A DNA stretch of 64,000 nucleotides from Neobacillus sp. Marseille-Q6967 (GTDB lineage: Bacteria > Bacillota > Bacilli > Bacillales > Cytobacillaceae): the NCBI RefSeq assembly GCF_946151075.1, contig NZ_CAMGZB010000001.1:1154001-1218000 (forward strand), given 5' to 3'. Position numbers and translations under genes: made by a program. Positions 43,855 to 52,713 of the stretch are shown here, piece by piece. A model generated the notes under the pieces. The model saw nothing but the letters and a program-made list of their open reading frames with translations, was not told the DNA's origin and did no database searches. The first letter of the stretch is position 1; each line of letters begins with the position of its first letter.

Positions 43855-44592
43855 TTACTCCGCAATTTTTTCTAGGTTTCCGTTACGGTCCATTTTAAAT
43901 TTGGTTGCGGGTCTTTCTTCTTCTTCAAATAATACAAGGTTGCGGGCCCGGTTCATGATCTTCATTAATGTTTCGTAATCTTCTTGCATCGTTTCGGTAT
44001 TTTGCTCGAGTTTCTTTATTTTTGCAGACATTTCTTCGTTCTGCTTTGTAAGTTCAGCAATTTCCCGCTTTAATCTTTCATTCTCACTTTTTAGTGCTTC
44101 ATTTTGCAGATTCGAATGATTGAAGTTTTGTAAGAAATCAATCACGCTATCTAGTGATAAACCTGATGTAGAGGCTGGTCTGTATGTTGTAACAGATGGC
44201 TTTACATATGTTTCTGCAGCGACTTCGGCTGTGAAATCCTCAGTTTCAAACGCTGTTTCCATTGGAACCTCTACTGATTGGGAAATAGGTTGTAATTCTT
44301 CCACAGCAGGCACAGGTGGATTGTATAATAACTTTTTCTTGCCGCCTTGGTCTTTTCCTAGTACTCTCTGTCTTTGTTTGCGTTGTTTTTTCGCTAATTG
44401 CAATGCTTTTTCATAGCGGTGGCGGACAACAGCATTCCATCTGAATCCACAGGCTGCTGAAGTGCGGTTCAGCTTGTCTCCTACCTCTTCAAAAGCGTTT
44501 AACTGGGTACTGCCTTCTCTTACATGCCGCAGGACAGTTTCTGCCAACAGCAAATCGTTTTCATCTGTCCATGCATCTTGACGTACTTTCAT
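43855..44592 (-). CDS. rsfA: Prespore-specific transcriptional regulator RsfA
   Basis: Forespore regulator that modulates part of the sigma-F regulon. The 245-aa protein begins [27 protein letters not shown], a Myb/SANT-like DNA-binding region, followed by basic [12 protein letters not shown], a Pro/Ala-rich linker and a C-terminal coiled coil ([19 protein letters not shown]). The start is ATG 44592 (AGGGAG upstream) rather than an in-frame TTG nine bases earlier. Same place as B. subtilis ywfN. The 3' end touches a dispersed repeat. Confidence 0.9.
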   Translation of the reverse strand: MKVRQDAWTDENDLLLAETVLRHVREGSTQLNAFEEVGDKLNRTSAACGFRWNAVVRHRYEKALQLAKKQRKQRQRVLGKDQGGKKKLLYNPPVPAVEELQPISQSVEVPMETAFETEDFTAEVAAETYVKPSVTTYRPASTSGLSLDSVIDFLQNFNHSNLQNEALKSENERLKREIAELTKQNEEMSAKIKKLEQNTETMQEDYETLMKIMNRARNLVLFEEEERPATKFKMDRNGNLEKIAE

Positions 44593-44846
44593 ATTCTTCA
44601 ACTCCCTAAAAATAAAAATTTATGATGAACTCATGACGAGTTTAAAAAAGTTCTAGTCTTATGATGGACAAGTTTTTCAAGCTTTATACCAAAATCTTGC
44701 AAGGATACTAGATTTTCTTAATATAAGAGTTGTTAAAGATTGCAACTTGCATTGCCTAAACAGAAACTGTAAAATACCTAAGGAGTTAATTCGTTTATTT
44801 TTGGGGTAAAAATATATAAATATAGCATGAGAAAGGGATGGAACCT

Positions 44847-45068
44847 ATGTCGAATGAATTTCGTGTTTGTGACGACTGCCAGGCCGTGAATTTAAAGACA
44901 TTAATCCCTCGTTTGAAAGAATTGGATCCGGAAGCGGAGATCAAAATCGGCTGCCAATCCTATTGTGGCCCAGGCCGGAAAAAAACCTTTGCCTTTGTCA
45001 ATAACCGTCCAGTTGCCGCTCTAACCGAAGAGGAATTAATGGAGAAAGTGAATAAAAAGCTAAAATAA
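44847..45068 (+). CDS. DUF1450 (YuzB-like) protein
   Basis: A 73-aa cytoplasmic protein with a CDDCQAVN pair and [20 protein letters not shown], four cysteines suggesting a metal or disulfide role. ATG 44847 is chosen because an upstream in-frame ATG lies within the GAAAGGG ribosome site. Function unknown. Upstream 44602-44830 is AT-rich and shows no gene. Confidence 0.85.
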   Translation: MSNEFRVCDDCQAVNLKTLIPRLKELDPEAEIKIGCQSYCGPGRKKTFAFVNNRPVAALTEEELMEKVNKKLK

Positions 45069-45102
45069 TCACCTTTGTTACCATCGCTAAGGTGATTTTT
45101 CT
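45067..45102 (+). terminator. Terminator of the DUF1450 gene
   Basis: AATCACCTT/AAGGTGATT stem, 13-nt loop, then TTTCTTTT. Confidence 0.78.
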
Positions 45103-45214
45103 TTTCTCCTAAATGTCGAATTTTCCTGCAGAAAATTGTGGAAATCTGGGTGATTTACCGATGCATTTGGGATAAAATAGAAGAAAGAGAAACTAGGAAG
45201 AGGGAAATCTATCT

Positions 45215-46507
45215 ATGCACTATGCCGCGGAGAAGTTGAGTGAGGAAAAAGTTTTTAAGGATCCGGTACACCGCTATGTCCATGTCCGCGATCGGGTGAT
45301 TTGGGACTTGGTCGGAACAAAAGAGTTTCAGCGCCTGCGCCGGATTAAGCAGCTCGGGACGACCTTTCTAACCTTCCACGGTGCGGAGCACAGCCGTTTT
45401 AATCACTCCCTTGGGGTATATGAAATTGTTCGCCGCATCATCGATGATGTGTTTGCAGGCCGGCCGGAATGGAACGACAATGACCGTCTGCTGACCCTTT
45501 GCGCCGCACTTCTTCACGACTTGGGGCATGGGCCGTTTTCCCATTCATTTGAAAAAGTATTCGACTTTGACCATGAGAATTTCACAAGAGCCATTATTTT
45601 AGGAAAAACCGAGGTAAATGCCGTTTTAGCAAAGGTGAGTCCAGATTTTCCTGAACAGGTAGCGGAAGTGATTGCGAAAACTTCGGAAAAGAAGCTGGTT
45701 GTCAGCTTGATTTCCAGTCAAATTGATGCCGACCGGATGGATTATTTGCAGCGTGATGCTTATTTTACCGGGGTCAGCTACGGTCAATTTGATATGGAAA
45801 GAATCCTCCGGGTGATGCGGCCGAAGGAAGACCAGGTCGTCATCAAAAAAAGCGGCATGCATGCCGTTGAGGACTACATCATGAGCCGATACCAGATGTA
45901 TTGGCAGGTTTATTTCCACCCAGTGTCCCGCAGTGCAGAGGTCATTTTAACGAAAATCCTCCACCGGGCAAAGCAATTATTTGAAGAAAACTATACGTTT
46001 AAACATAATCCGATGCATTTCTATTCTTTCTTTACAGATAATGTAACTTTAGAAGACTATTTAAAATTAGATGAATCGGTCATTTTATATTATTTTCAAA
46101 TCTGGCAGGACGAACAGGATCCGATTTTAAGCGACCTCTGCGGGCGGTTCGTCAACCGCAATCTATTCAAATATGCAGAATTTGACCCTGCGAAGGAATA
46201 TAAAAAGTTAGCGCAGCTGACTTCATTTTTCCAAAAGGCCGGGTTGGACCCGGAATATTATTTGGTGGTCGATTCGTCGTCTGATTTGCCATATGATTTT
46301 TACCGGCCGGGGGAAGAAGAGGAGCGGCTGCCGATTCATTTGTTAATGAAGAACGGGGAATTGAAGGAGTTGTCACGCGAGTCGGAGATCGTCGATGCGA
46401 TTTCGGGTAAGAGACGTACGGATCACAAGCTCTATTATCCAGCGGATTTCCTTGAGGATGACTCATCACCAATTAAAAAACAAATTCGAGATTTGCTAGA
46501 GATATAA
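45215..46507 (+). CDS. ywfO: HD-domain phosphohydrolase YwfO
   Basis: Probable dNTP triphosphohydrolase-like or related metal-dependent phosphohydrolase, 430 aa. The HD motif is split as H in RFNHSLGVYEI, HD in CAALLHDLGHGPFSHSFE and D in SSQIDADRMDYLQRDA; the region after residue 220 is helical. AGGAAGAGGG precedes the ATG. The adjacent ywgA homologue begins 25 nt after its stop. Reaction inferred from the family. Confidence 0.9.
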   Translation: MHYAAEKLSEEKVFKDPVHRYVHVRDRVIWDLVGTKEFQRLRRIKQLGTTFLTFHGAEHSRFNHSLGVYEIVRRIIDDVFAGRPEWNDNDRLLTLCAALLHDLGHGPFSHSFEKVFDFDHENFTRAIILGKTEVNAVLAKVSPDFPEQVAEVIAKTSEKKLVVSLISSQIDADRMDYLQRDAYFTGVSYGQFDMERILRVMRPKEDQVVIKKSGMHAVEDYIMSRYQMYWQVYFHPVSRSAEVILTKILHRAKQLFEENYTFKHNPMHFYSFFTDNVTLEDYLKLDESVILYYFQIWQDEQDPILSDLCGRFVNRNLFKYAEFDPAKEYKKLAQLTSFFQKAGLDPEYYLVVDSSSDLPYDFYRPGEEEERLPIHLLMKNGELKELSRESEIVDAISGKRRTDHKLYYPADFLEDDSSPIKKQIRDLLEI

Positions 46508-46531
46508 TCATGGAGTAGGAGATGACAGACG

Positions 46532-47053
46532 TTGTTAAAAGATCATGCGAAGCTGATGCAGGCGATTTCTGTGTCCGGGGAAATTGTGGGGAGAAAGAAG
46601 CTGCAAAAGATGATATATATTGCCAAAAAGGTAGCATTCCCTTTCCATGAGAGGTTTCAGTTTCATTTTTACGGCCCTTATTCGGAGGAGCTGACACTAA
46701 GGGTCGAGGAGCTTTGCAATATGGGCTTTTTGAATGAAATTAAAGAGAAAAAGGGCGGTTATTTTCAATATCGTTATACGTTGACGGACAGCGGTAAAGA
46801 GTTTTTAAGTTTAAACGAGGTTGATATGCCGTGCCTGCAGGACTGCCTTGGGGATATGAACGGACAGAATGCTAGATTTTTGGAACTGGTTTCGACGATT
46901 TTGTATTTTGATAATCTCTCAAAAGAGGAAGTTACCAATAAAGTGTTTACGTTGAAAGCAAGCCAGCGCTACACCGAAGAAGAGATTGATGAAGCCTATC
47001 AATACATTGAGACATTAAAGAAAAAGAGTAGTTCTACTATCATGATACAATAA
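46532..47053 (+). CDS. ywgA: YwgA family protein
   Basis: A 173-aa soluble protein starting at TTG with AGGAGA 9 nt upstream. The N-terminal 100 residues (GRKKLQKMIYIAKKVAFPF, FHFYGPYSEEL, LTDSGKEFL) look like a winged-helix or Panacea/YwgA-type fold. Its role is unknown; it always accompanies ywfO in Bacillus. Confidence 0.85.
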   Translation: MLKDHAKLMQAISVSGEIVGRKKLQKMIYIAKKVAFPFHERFQFHFYGPYSEELTLRVEELCNMGFLNEIKEKKGGYFQYRYTLTDSGKEFLSLNEVDMPCLQDCLGDMNGQNARFLELVSTILYFDNLSKEEVTNKVFTLKASQRYTEEEIDEAYQYIETLKKKSSSTIMIQ

Positions 47054-47086
47054 CATCACAGAGACTCTGTGGTTATGCTATAGAAC

Positions 47087-47120
47087 AAAAGGTGTCCAAG
47101 GATTTTTGGACACCTTTTTT
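47087..47120. terminator. Bidirectional terminator between ywgA and ywhB
   Basis: AAAAGGTGTCCA pairs with TGGACACCTTTT around a short loop, T-rich on both strands; the flanking genes converge. Confidence 0.9.
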
Positions 47121-47128
47121 ATGTAGCG

Positions 47129-47314
47129 TTATTTGTCGCTGAGTCTAGTTCCGGCAACAGCGTAATGATTTTTGCTCATTTCTTCTATAAAAACCACTAC
47201 GGCTTCTTTTGAAGCTCCTGTTGTTTCAACGACTGCGTCGGTCACTTTTTCAACGAGCGCTTTTTTCTGATCTTCCGTACGGCCTTCAAGCATCTTTACT
47301 GTAACGTATGGCAT
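47129..47314 (-). CDS. ywhB: 4-oxalocrotonate tautomerase family protein YwhB
   Basis: A 61-aa tautomerase that uses the N-terminal Pro after removal of Met. The ATG at 47314 is required so that Pro2 follows (MPYVTVKMLEGRTEDQKK), and GAAGGAGGGG precedes it; an upstream in-frame start would bury the proline. A hexameric 2-hydroxymuconate tautomerase in vitro; natural substrate unknown. Confidence 0.93.
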   Translation of the reverse strand: MPYVTVKMLEGRTEDQKKALVEKVTDAVVETTGASKEAVVVFIEEMSKNHYAVAGTRLSDK

Positions 47315-47403
47315 AGATAACCCCTCCTTCTGTAAATATTGTTTCATTTCAGTTGAAAAATTACAAGCAGCAGATTAGATTTTCATTTTCAACTGGGTAT
47401 CAT

Positions 47404-47409
47404 GTATAA
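47404..47409 (+). promoter_or_regulatory. Possible -10 element of ywhC
   Basis: TATAAT lies just before the dispersed repeat, so the repeat would be transcribed as the 5' leader of ywhC. No clear -35 was found. Confidence 0.35.
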
Positions 47410-47413
47410 TTAT

Positions 47414-47538
47414 AGGAAAAGCGGAGGGCGCCTGCTTATCGGCGACAAGCATAAGACGAGCCGGCATGAAGGTTGTTCTTTAACCTTCTTGACGGATTGG
47501 CTTATGACCTTGAGCCGATGGCGCCTGGAGCTGGACAG
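47414..47538. repeat. Dispersed repeat copy 3, inverted, in the ywhC leader
   Basis: About 125 bp that read, on the minus strand, like the copy at 43658: CATAAGCCAATCCGTC, AAGAAGGTTAAAGAACAACC and GCCGGCTCGTCTTATGC. GGCGCC at both ends and GAAGGTT/AACCTTC inside allow a long hairpin. Confidence 0.87.
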
Positions 47539-47562
47539 ATGGAAAAAAGAGGGGGAAACGGT

Positions 47563-48219
47563 TTGGAAGGTTTTCTTGCCTATTCACTAAGGGAGATTCC
47601 GTACGTCTTTATTACGCTCGCGATAGCGTTTACGCTTCACGAGTTTGCCCATGCTTATGTAGCTTATAAATTTGGGGATATGACTGCTGCAAAACAGGGC
47701 CGCCTGACATTAAATCCGCTCAAGCATCTTGATCCGTTTGGGACGATCTTGATTTTTATTGCTGGATTTGGCTGGGCACGGCCGGTTCCGGTCAATCGTT
47801 TTTTCTTTAAGAAACCGCGCCTTGCAGGAATTTTGGTTTCATTTGCCGGGCCGTTCAGCAATTTTCTATTGGCGGTTATTGGTTTTATCGTCTATTTTAG
47901 TTTTGCACGTGCAGGTTTAATCATGAATCTTCCAGGGTTGGAAGAATTCCTTAATATTTTCATTTGGCTGAATATCGTGTTGTTTATCTTTAACCTGCTC
48001 CCGCTGCCGCCGCTTGATGGCTACCGGATTATTGAGGATTTAGCTCCTAATCATATTCGGGCGAAAATGACACAATATGAGCAATATGGCGTACTGATTT
48101 TTTTAATATTAGTGATTACACCTTTAGACCGTTATACAATTAGTCCCTTATTCAATACAGTAGCCCCAGGATTATTAGAGGGGTTAAGCCGTTTCTTTGC
48201 ACAAATGTTTTTTTTCTAG
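47563..48219 (+). CDS. ywhC: Site-2 protease family zinc metalloprotease YwhC
   Basis: Membrane-embedded M50 peptidase, 218 aa with about five hydrophobic segments. The zinc motif is HEFAH (residues about 25-29) and the third ligand is the Asp in LPLPPLDGYRI. The start is TTG 47563 with GAGGGGG 7 nt upstream; the frame stays open upstream into the dispersed repeat, so longer starts are artefacts. Its substrate is unknown. ywhD starts 17 nt after its stop. Confidence 0.92.
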   Translation: MEGFLAYSLREIPYVFITLAIAFTLHEFAHAYVAYKFGDMTAAKQGRLTLNPLKHLDPFGTILIFIAGFGWARPVPVNRFFFKKPRLAGILVSFAGPFSNFLLAVIGFIVYFSFARAGLIMNLPGLEEFLNIFIWLNIVLFIFNLLPLPPLDGYRIIEDLAPNHIRAKMTQYEQYGVLIFLILVITPLDRYTISPLFNTVAPGLLEGLSRFFAQMFFF

Positions 48220-48236
48220 GAGGGTAATAAATTTCT

Positions 48237-48743
48237 ATGGAAGATAAAAAGAAGAAGCTTGGTTTTAATATTATTAAAAGCGATCCGACAGACGGGCATA
48301 AAGGATTTGGAAAAGGCGCATTGAGTCTTGATAATGTGTCACCGGTGATTATCGATGTGAACGCAGGGGAAGCGGAAATTGATGTCGGTGCGATGCATGC
48401 ACGAAGCGTGGTTGAAAAAGGAATCAAATTCCTTCCTAATAAAGAGGATGTTCCTAACGGCAAGCCGTACTGGCTTGTCTGGGTGACGATTGACCGTAAA
48501 GTGGAAGGGCCATATTATGCTGGGGTTACGGCCTGTGAAATGACCGTTGACCGTGAAATCCGCCGCGGCTACAAATCACTGCCGGAGCATGTCAACAAAA
48601 TGGATAAATCAATGAAGCGTCATATTATGGTAGACCATATGGATGATAAATCGAAAAAGGTGCTCGCTGATTTTCTTCGCAGCCATAATGAAGCCTTTTG
48701 GAACAATTCCACAGATGAATTGAAAAAAAGTTTGGAAGTATAG
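48237..48743 (+). CDS. ywhD: YwhD family protein
   Basis: A 168-aa soluble protein of unknown function recognised by KKLGFNIIKSDPTDGHKGFG and GKPYWLVWVTIDRK. TAGGAGGG precedes the ATG. It is co-transcribed with ywhC and ends at a terminator. In B. subtilis the gene occupies the same position before pbpG. Confidence 0.9.
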   Translation: MEDKKKKLGFNIIKSDPTDGHKGFGKGALSLDNVSPVIIDVNAGEAEIDVGAMHARSVVEKGIKFLPNKEDVPNGKPYWLVWVTIDRKVEGPYYAGVTACEMTVDREIRRGYKSLPEHVNKMDKSMKRHIMVDHMDDKSKKVLADFLRSHNEAFWNNSTDELKKSLEV

Positions 48744-48821
48744 CTTTTTTACGATAGAAATTTTTTCAAAAAAGTAGTAAACTAATAGGCAGTGTTTAGG
48801 CACTGTAAGACTAGGACAGAG

Positions 48822-48856
48822 AAAAGCTCCGGAAGCGAAATTCCGGAGCTTTTTTC
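48822..48856 (+). terminator. Terminator of ywhC-ywhD
   Basis: AAAAGCTCCGGAA/TTCCGGAGCTTTT, a perfect 13-bp stem with a 6-nt loop and a T-run. Confidence 0.9.
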
Positions 48857-48882
48857 ATTTTTTGCCCCTATTAAACTTGCGT

Positions 48883-49011
48883 GTTGATTTCCACTCCAGG
48901 CACTTCGCTTTCCGCGGGCGTTCCGGGGAGCCTCCTCGGCGCTTTAGCGCCTGTGGGGTCTCCCCTGTCCCGTACTCCCGCAGGAGTCTCGCGCCTTCCG
49001 TTCCAATCAAC
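48883..49011. repeat. Dispersed intergenic repeat of a second family, ends GTTGATT/AATCAAC
   Basis: A GC-rich 129-bp element between the ywhD terminator and the 3' end of pbpG. Its ends form a 7-bp inverted repeat, and inside are CCTCCTCGGCGCTTTAGCGC and CCCGCAGGAGTCTCGCG. Near-identical elements are scattered through many Bacillus genomes as I remember them. Open frames on both strands here are by-products of its composition. Confidence 0.8.
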
Positions 49012-49035
49012 AGTGAGCAAAATACAGCCAGTTTT

Positions 49036-51099
49036 TTATGTCCAAGGCAGGATCTTTTTGTACCATGGTTCCTCTTGTTGCTGTTTCTTTTTGTGCGGCT
49101 TTTCGCCATGTTCTAGATGTTCCATGCAGTATTCTGTTGGCTCGGTGCCTTTTACGAAATATGTGAATCGGCGGACCGGGCAGTCTTTTGTGGCAAGTTT
49201 GCCTGTTTCAGGATTTACATAGACACCGACAACGCCTTCTTTTGGCGGAGTGAAATTTTTCACAGGCTTTCCGTCTAGGGCATCCTCCATAAATTGAGCC
49301 CAAATATTTTTTGCATAGCTTTTTTCAGCGGAAAGGGTGATCGGCTTGCCGACATCGTGCCCAGCCCACACGGCCGTCACGAGCTGAGGTGTAAAACCAA
49401 TCATCCAGCTGTCGGTTTCGGTTGATCCCGATTTTCCTGCATACGGACGAGTAATATCCTTCACCAGTGAATTCCCCGTTACTTTGGCATAGCCGTTCAG
49501 CTTCGGATCAAACATTCCGGTCATCATTTGCGTCATCACATAAGCTTTAGCTGGGTCGAGAATCTTTTCCGGCTTATTTTCATGTTCATAAATGACGTTA
49601 CCATTATAATCTTCAACCCTTGTAATCAAGGTTGGTGTCACCTTTTTCCCGCCATTGGCAAATTGGCTGTAGGCATTGGCCATTTCAATCACCCGAACAC
49701 CGGATGTTCCAAGTGCAAGGGACGGGACGCTGTCCATTTTCGTGGTGAGTCCAAACTTTCTTACAGTGTCAATTAACGTTTCAGCCCCCATAAACAGGAG
49801 CGTTTTGACTGCATAAATATTATCAGAAACGGCAAGCGCCTGGGCGAGTGTAATTTCTCCTTCCGCATACTTATTGTTGAAGTTATGCGGTGTATAGTTC
49901 GAGTTGCCGTCATCAAATTTAAATGTGGTTAATTCACTTCTTAAAGTAGTGGACGGGGTATAGCCCTGTCCAAGCGCTGCATAATACAAGAGCGGTTTGA
50001 TGGTTGATCCTGGCTGGCGGACCGCCTGAATGGCACGGTTAAATGGACTTGCTTCATAATCCCGGCCGCCGACCATGGCTTTAACATATCCGTTTTTCGG
50101 GTCCATGCTGACAAACCCGATTTGAATCTCGGATTCGCTTGCAACGTATTTTTTAATTTTCTCTTCCGCCTTTTTTTGCAGTGCTAGATCTAATGTTGTA
50201 AAAACTTTTAAACCGCCGAGGGCAATCGTGCGGTCATCTAATTTTAGTTCATCTTTTAATGCATTTTTAACAGCATCCTGAAAATAAGGGGCAGCTTCTA
50301 CTTTTTTATGCGGATGTTCGCCGACGAATGTGAGCTGCTCTTTTTTCGCCTTTGCTGCCATGTTCTTTTTGATATAACCGTTTTCAACCATGCTATCTAA
50401 AATAATGCCTTGGCGTTTTTTTGCATTCTCTAAAGAAGCGAGCGGTGAATAATACCCTGGTCCTTTTGGAATTCCGGCAAGCATCGAGGCTTCTGCCAGG
50501 GATAAATCGGATGAATTTTTTCCAAAATAAAATTGACTGGCTGCCTGAACTCCATAAGCACCGTTGCCATAGTAGATCGTGTTCAGGTAACCTTCAAGAA
50601 TTTCTTCTTTTGGATAGCTCATTTCGAGCCTAATCGTATAAAATGCTTCGTGCAGTTTACGTTTCCAGGTTTTATCATGCTCAAGGAAAAGGTTTCTGGC
50701 ATATTGCTGAGTGATGGTGCTCGCTCCCTGCACTTTCGCAAGGGCCTTGATATCGGCGACAATCGCACCAGCGATCCGTTTATAGTCAAAACCATTATGT
50801 TCGTAAAAATTCCTATCTTCTACTGAAATGGTCGCATTCACTAATTCAGGTGAGATTTCCTCCAGCGGAACCCAATAGCGTTTTTGACCGCTGTTGCTTT
50901 CACCGATTAAGGTTCCGTCTTGGGCAAAGAATAAAGTAGATTGTGGAACAGCAAGCGGCGGAGCACCAAGAATTTTTGCATAGCCAAGAATACCCAGGAA
51001 AACAATCAGCATGCAGGCCAAGCCTATCAAACTCACGATAATCAACGCCCGCAAGTATTTAATCGTTTTCCGAAACCCGTGATCCGTCATGATTTCCAC
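49036..51099 (-). CDS. pbpG: Class A penicillin-binding protein PbpG (PBP2d)
   Basis: Bifunctional transglycosylase/transpeptidase for peptidoglycan, in B. subtilis made in the forespore for germ-cell-wall synthesis. The 687-aa product starts at GTG 51099, 7 nt after AAGGAGGG. It has one N-terminal membrane anchor, a GT51 domain (VEDRNFYEHNGFD, GASTITQQYARN, LEGYLNTIYYGNGAYG) and transpeptidase motifs S365-TIK (RQPGSTIKP), SDN and KSG (GKSGSTETDSW). The C-terminus is Lys/Gln/Glu-rich. Its stop lies 25 bp from a dispersed repeat. Confidence 0.94.
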   Translation of the reverse strand: MEIMTDHGFRKTIKYLRALIIVSLIGLACMLIVFLGILGYAKILGAPPLAVPQSTLFFAQDGTLIGESNSGQKRYWVPLEEISPELVNATISVEDRNFYEHNGFDYKRIAGAIVADIKALAKVQGASTITQQYARNLFLEHDKTWKRKLHEAFYTIRLEMSYPKEEILEGYLNTIYYGNGAYGVQAASQFYFGKNSSDLSLAEASMLAGIPKGPGYYSPLASLENAKKRQGIILDSMVENGYIKKNMAAKAKKEQLTFVGEHPHKKVEAAPYFQDAVKNALKDELKLDDRTIALGGLKVFTTLDLALQKKAEEKIKKYVASESEIQIGFVSMDPKNGYVKAMVGGRDYEASPFNRAIQAVRQPGSTIKPLLYYAALGQGYTPSTTLRSELTTFKFDDGNSNYTPHNFNNKYAEGEITLAQALAVSDNIYAVKTLLFMGAETLIDTVRKFGLTTKMDSVPSLALGTSGVRVIEMANAYSQFANGGKKVTPTLITRVEDYNGNVIYEHENKPEKILDPAKAYVMTQMMTGMFDPKLNGYAKVTGNSLVKDITRPYAGKSGSTETDSWMIGFTPQLVTAVWAGHDVGKPITLSAEKSYAKNIWAQFMEDALDGKPVKNFTPPKEGVVGVYVNPETGKLATKDCPVRRFTYFVKGTEPTEYCMEHLEHGEKPHKKKQQQEEPWYKKILPWT

Positions 51100-51306
51100 A
51101 ACAATACCCTCCTTCGCTTTTTCTAAAAAAGACAATAGTCTTAGTATTGGAAAGTATCGGGTGTTTTAAACTAGTAAATAGAAAAATTTTCTTATCATTT
51201 TGATAGATTTCACTAGACTTTTCTTTATGTTTGATATTCAATAGTTTGGGTAGTCTAAAAAAGAATAAGTACTCTTGACTAATATAAATTTGGAAGGAAG
51301 ATGAGT

Positions 51307-52134
51307 ATGGGACTTTGGTTTACAGAGAAGCAAACCGAGAACTTCGGTATTACAATGAAAATTAATAAAACCTTACATACAGAGCAAACAGAATTTCAAA
51401 AGCTTGACATGGTGGAAACAGAAGAATGGGGTAATATGCTTTTACTAGACGGCATGGTGATGACGTCTGTAAAGGACGAGTTCGTTTATCATGAAATGGT
51501 AGCACACGTACCTTTATTTACTCATCCAAACCCTGAGAACGTATTAGTTGTAGGCGGCGGCGACGGCGGGGTTATCCGGGAAGTGTTAAAGCACCCTAGT
51601 GTGAAAAAAGCAACGCTTGTGGATATCGATGGAAAAGTAATTGAGTACTCTAAAAAGTTTTTACCAGAAATCGCTGGTAAGTTAGATGATCCGCGTGTAG
51701 ACGTTCGCGTTGATGACGGATTCATGCATATTGCTAAGAGCGAAAACGAATATGACGTTATTATGGTTGACTCAACCGAGCCAGTTGGTCCAGCGGTGAA
51801 TTTGTTCACAAAGGGATTCTATGCGGGTATTTCAAAGGCATTAAAAGAAGATGGAATCTTCGTAGCCCAGTCTGATAACCCTTGGTTTAAAGCTGATCTA
51901 ATCCGTAATGTACAACGTGATGTGCGTGAAATTTTTCCAATTACACGTCTATACATTGCCAACATCCCTACATACCCAAGCGGCATGTGGGCATTCACCA
52001 TCGGATCTAAAAAATACGATCCACTAGAAGTAAGCGAAGACCGCTTCCACGAAATCGAAACCAAATACTACACAAAAGAACTTCACAAAGCAGCCTTCGT
52101 TCTGCCTAAATTCGTTGGCGACTTAGTGAAGTAA
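51307..52134 (+). CDS. speE: Spermidine synthase SpeE
   Basis: Transfers aminopropyl from decarboxylated S-adenosylmethionine to putrescine. The 275-aa enzyme starts at ATG 51307 (AAGGA at 8 nt; ATG 51301 is too close), giving [15 protein letters not shown] like B. subtilis SpeE. Motifs are [31 protein letters not shown] and the catalytic Asp in [12 protein letters not shown]. It precedes speB, separated by a repeat array. Confidence 0.95.
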   Translation: MGLWFTEKQTENFGITMKINKTLHTEQTEFQKLDMVETEEWGNMLLLDGMVMTSVKDEFVYHEMVAHVPLFTHPNPENVLVVGGGDGGVIREVLKHPSVKKATLVDIDGKVIEYSKKFLPEIAGKLDDPRVDVRVDDGFMHIAKSENEYDVIMVDSTEPVGPAVNLFTKGFYAGISKALKEDGIFVAQSDNPWFKADLIRNVQRDVREIFPITRLYIANIPTYPSGMWAFTIGSKKYDPLEVSEDRFHEIETKYYTKELHKAAFVLPKFVGDLVK

Positions 52135-52148
52135 TATATCGGTAAAGC

Positions 52149-52652
52149 GGTAGCCAATAGAGGCTATTGGCGACTGAACATGGTGAGGAAAGAAGAGTAC
52201 GGTAGCCAATAGAGGCTATTGGCGACTGAACATGGTGAGGAAAGAAGAGTACGGTAGCCAATAGAGGTTATTGGCGACCGAACTTGAAAAGAAACAAGGA
52301 GTACGGTAGTCAATAGGGGTTATTGGCGACTGAACTTGGAAAGAAACGCGGAGTACGGTAGCCAATAGGGGTTATTGGCGACCGAACTTGAAAAGAAACG
52401 CGGAGTACGGTAGCCAATAGGGGTTATTGGCGACCGAACTTGGAAAGAAACGCGGAGTACGGTAGCCAATAGGGGTTATTGGCTACCGAACTTGGAAAGA
52501 AACGCGGAGTACGGTAGCCAATAGGGGTTATTGGCGACTGTACTTGAAGAGAAAAGAGGAGTACGGTAGCCAATAGGATTTATTGGCGACCGAACTTGAA
52601 AAGAAACGAGAATGCAGTAGCCAATGCAAGTCATTGGCTACTGGACTTGTTC
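52149..52652 (+). repeat. Tandem array of ten 52-bp units between speE and speB
   Basis: Units start at 52149, 52201, 52253, 52305, 52357, 52409, 52461, 52513, 52565 and about 52616. Each contains GGTAGCCAATA, a 4-5 nt loop and TATTGGC(G/T)AC, a hairpin of 6-10 bp, then a purine-rich spacer ending GGAGTAC. The period is constant although the spacer drifts. No gene lies inside. Confidence 0.95.
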
Positions 52653-52713
52653 TAAGGGTAGCTTAACAAAGCTAAAAACTAATAATTTGCGTTTATAAGT
52701 GAGGGATGAGCAT

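Noticed and set aside
47473..47562. N-terminal extension of YwhC
   Set aside because: The extension is encoded by the dispersed repeat and lacks a ribosome site; TTG 47563 with GAGGGGG fits the usual YwhC length.
48855..49222. Overlapping open frames on both strands around 48.9-49.2 kb
   Set aside because: They arise from the GC-rich dispersed repeat and from the antisense of pbpG; none has a ribosome site or a recognisable product.
52149..52652. CRISPR array
   Set aside because: Units are contiguous 52-bp repeats with no unique spacers, and there are no cas genes nearby.
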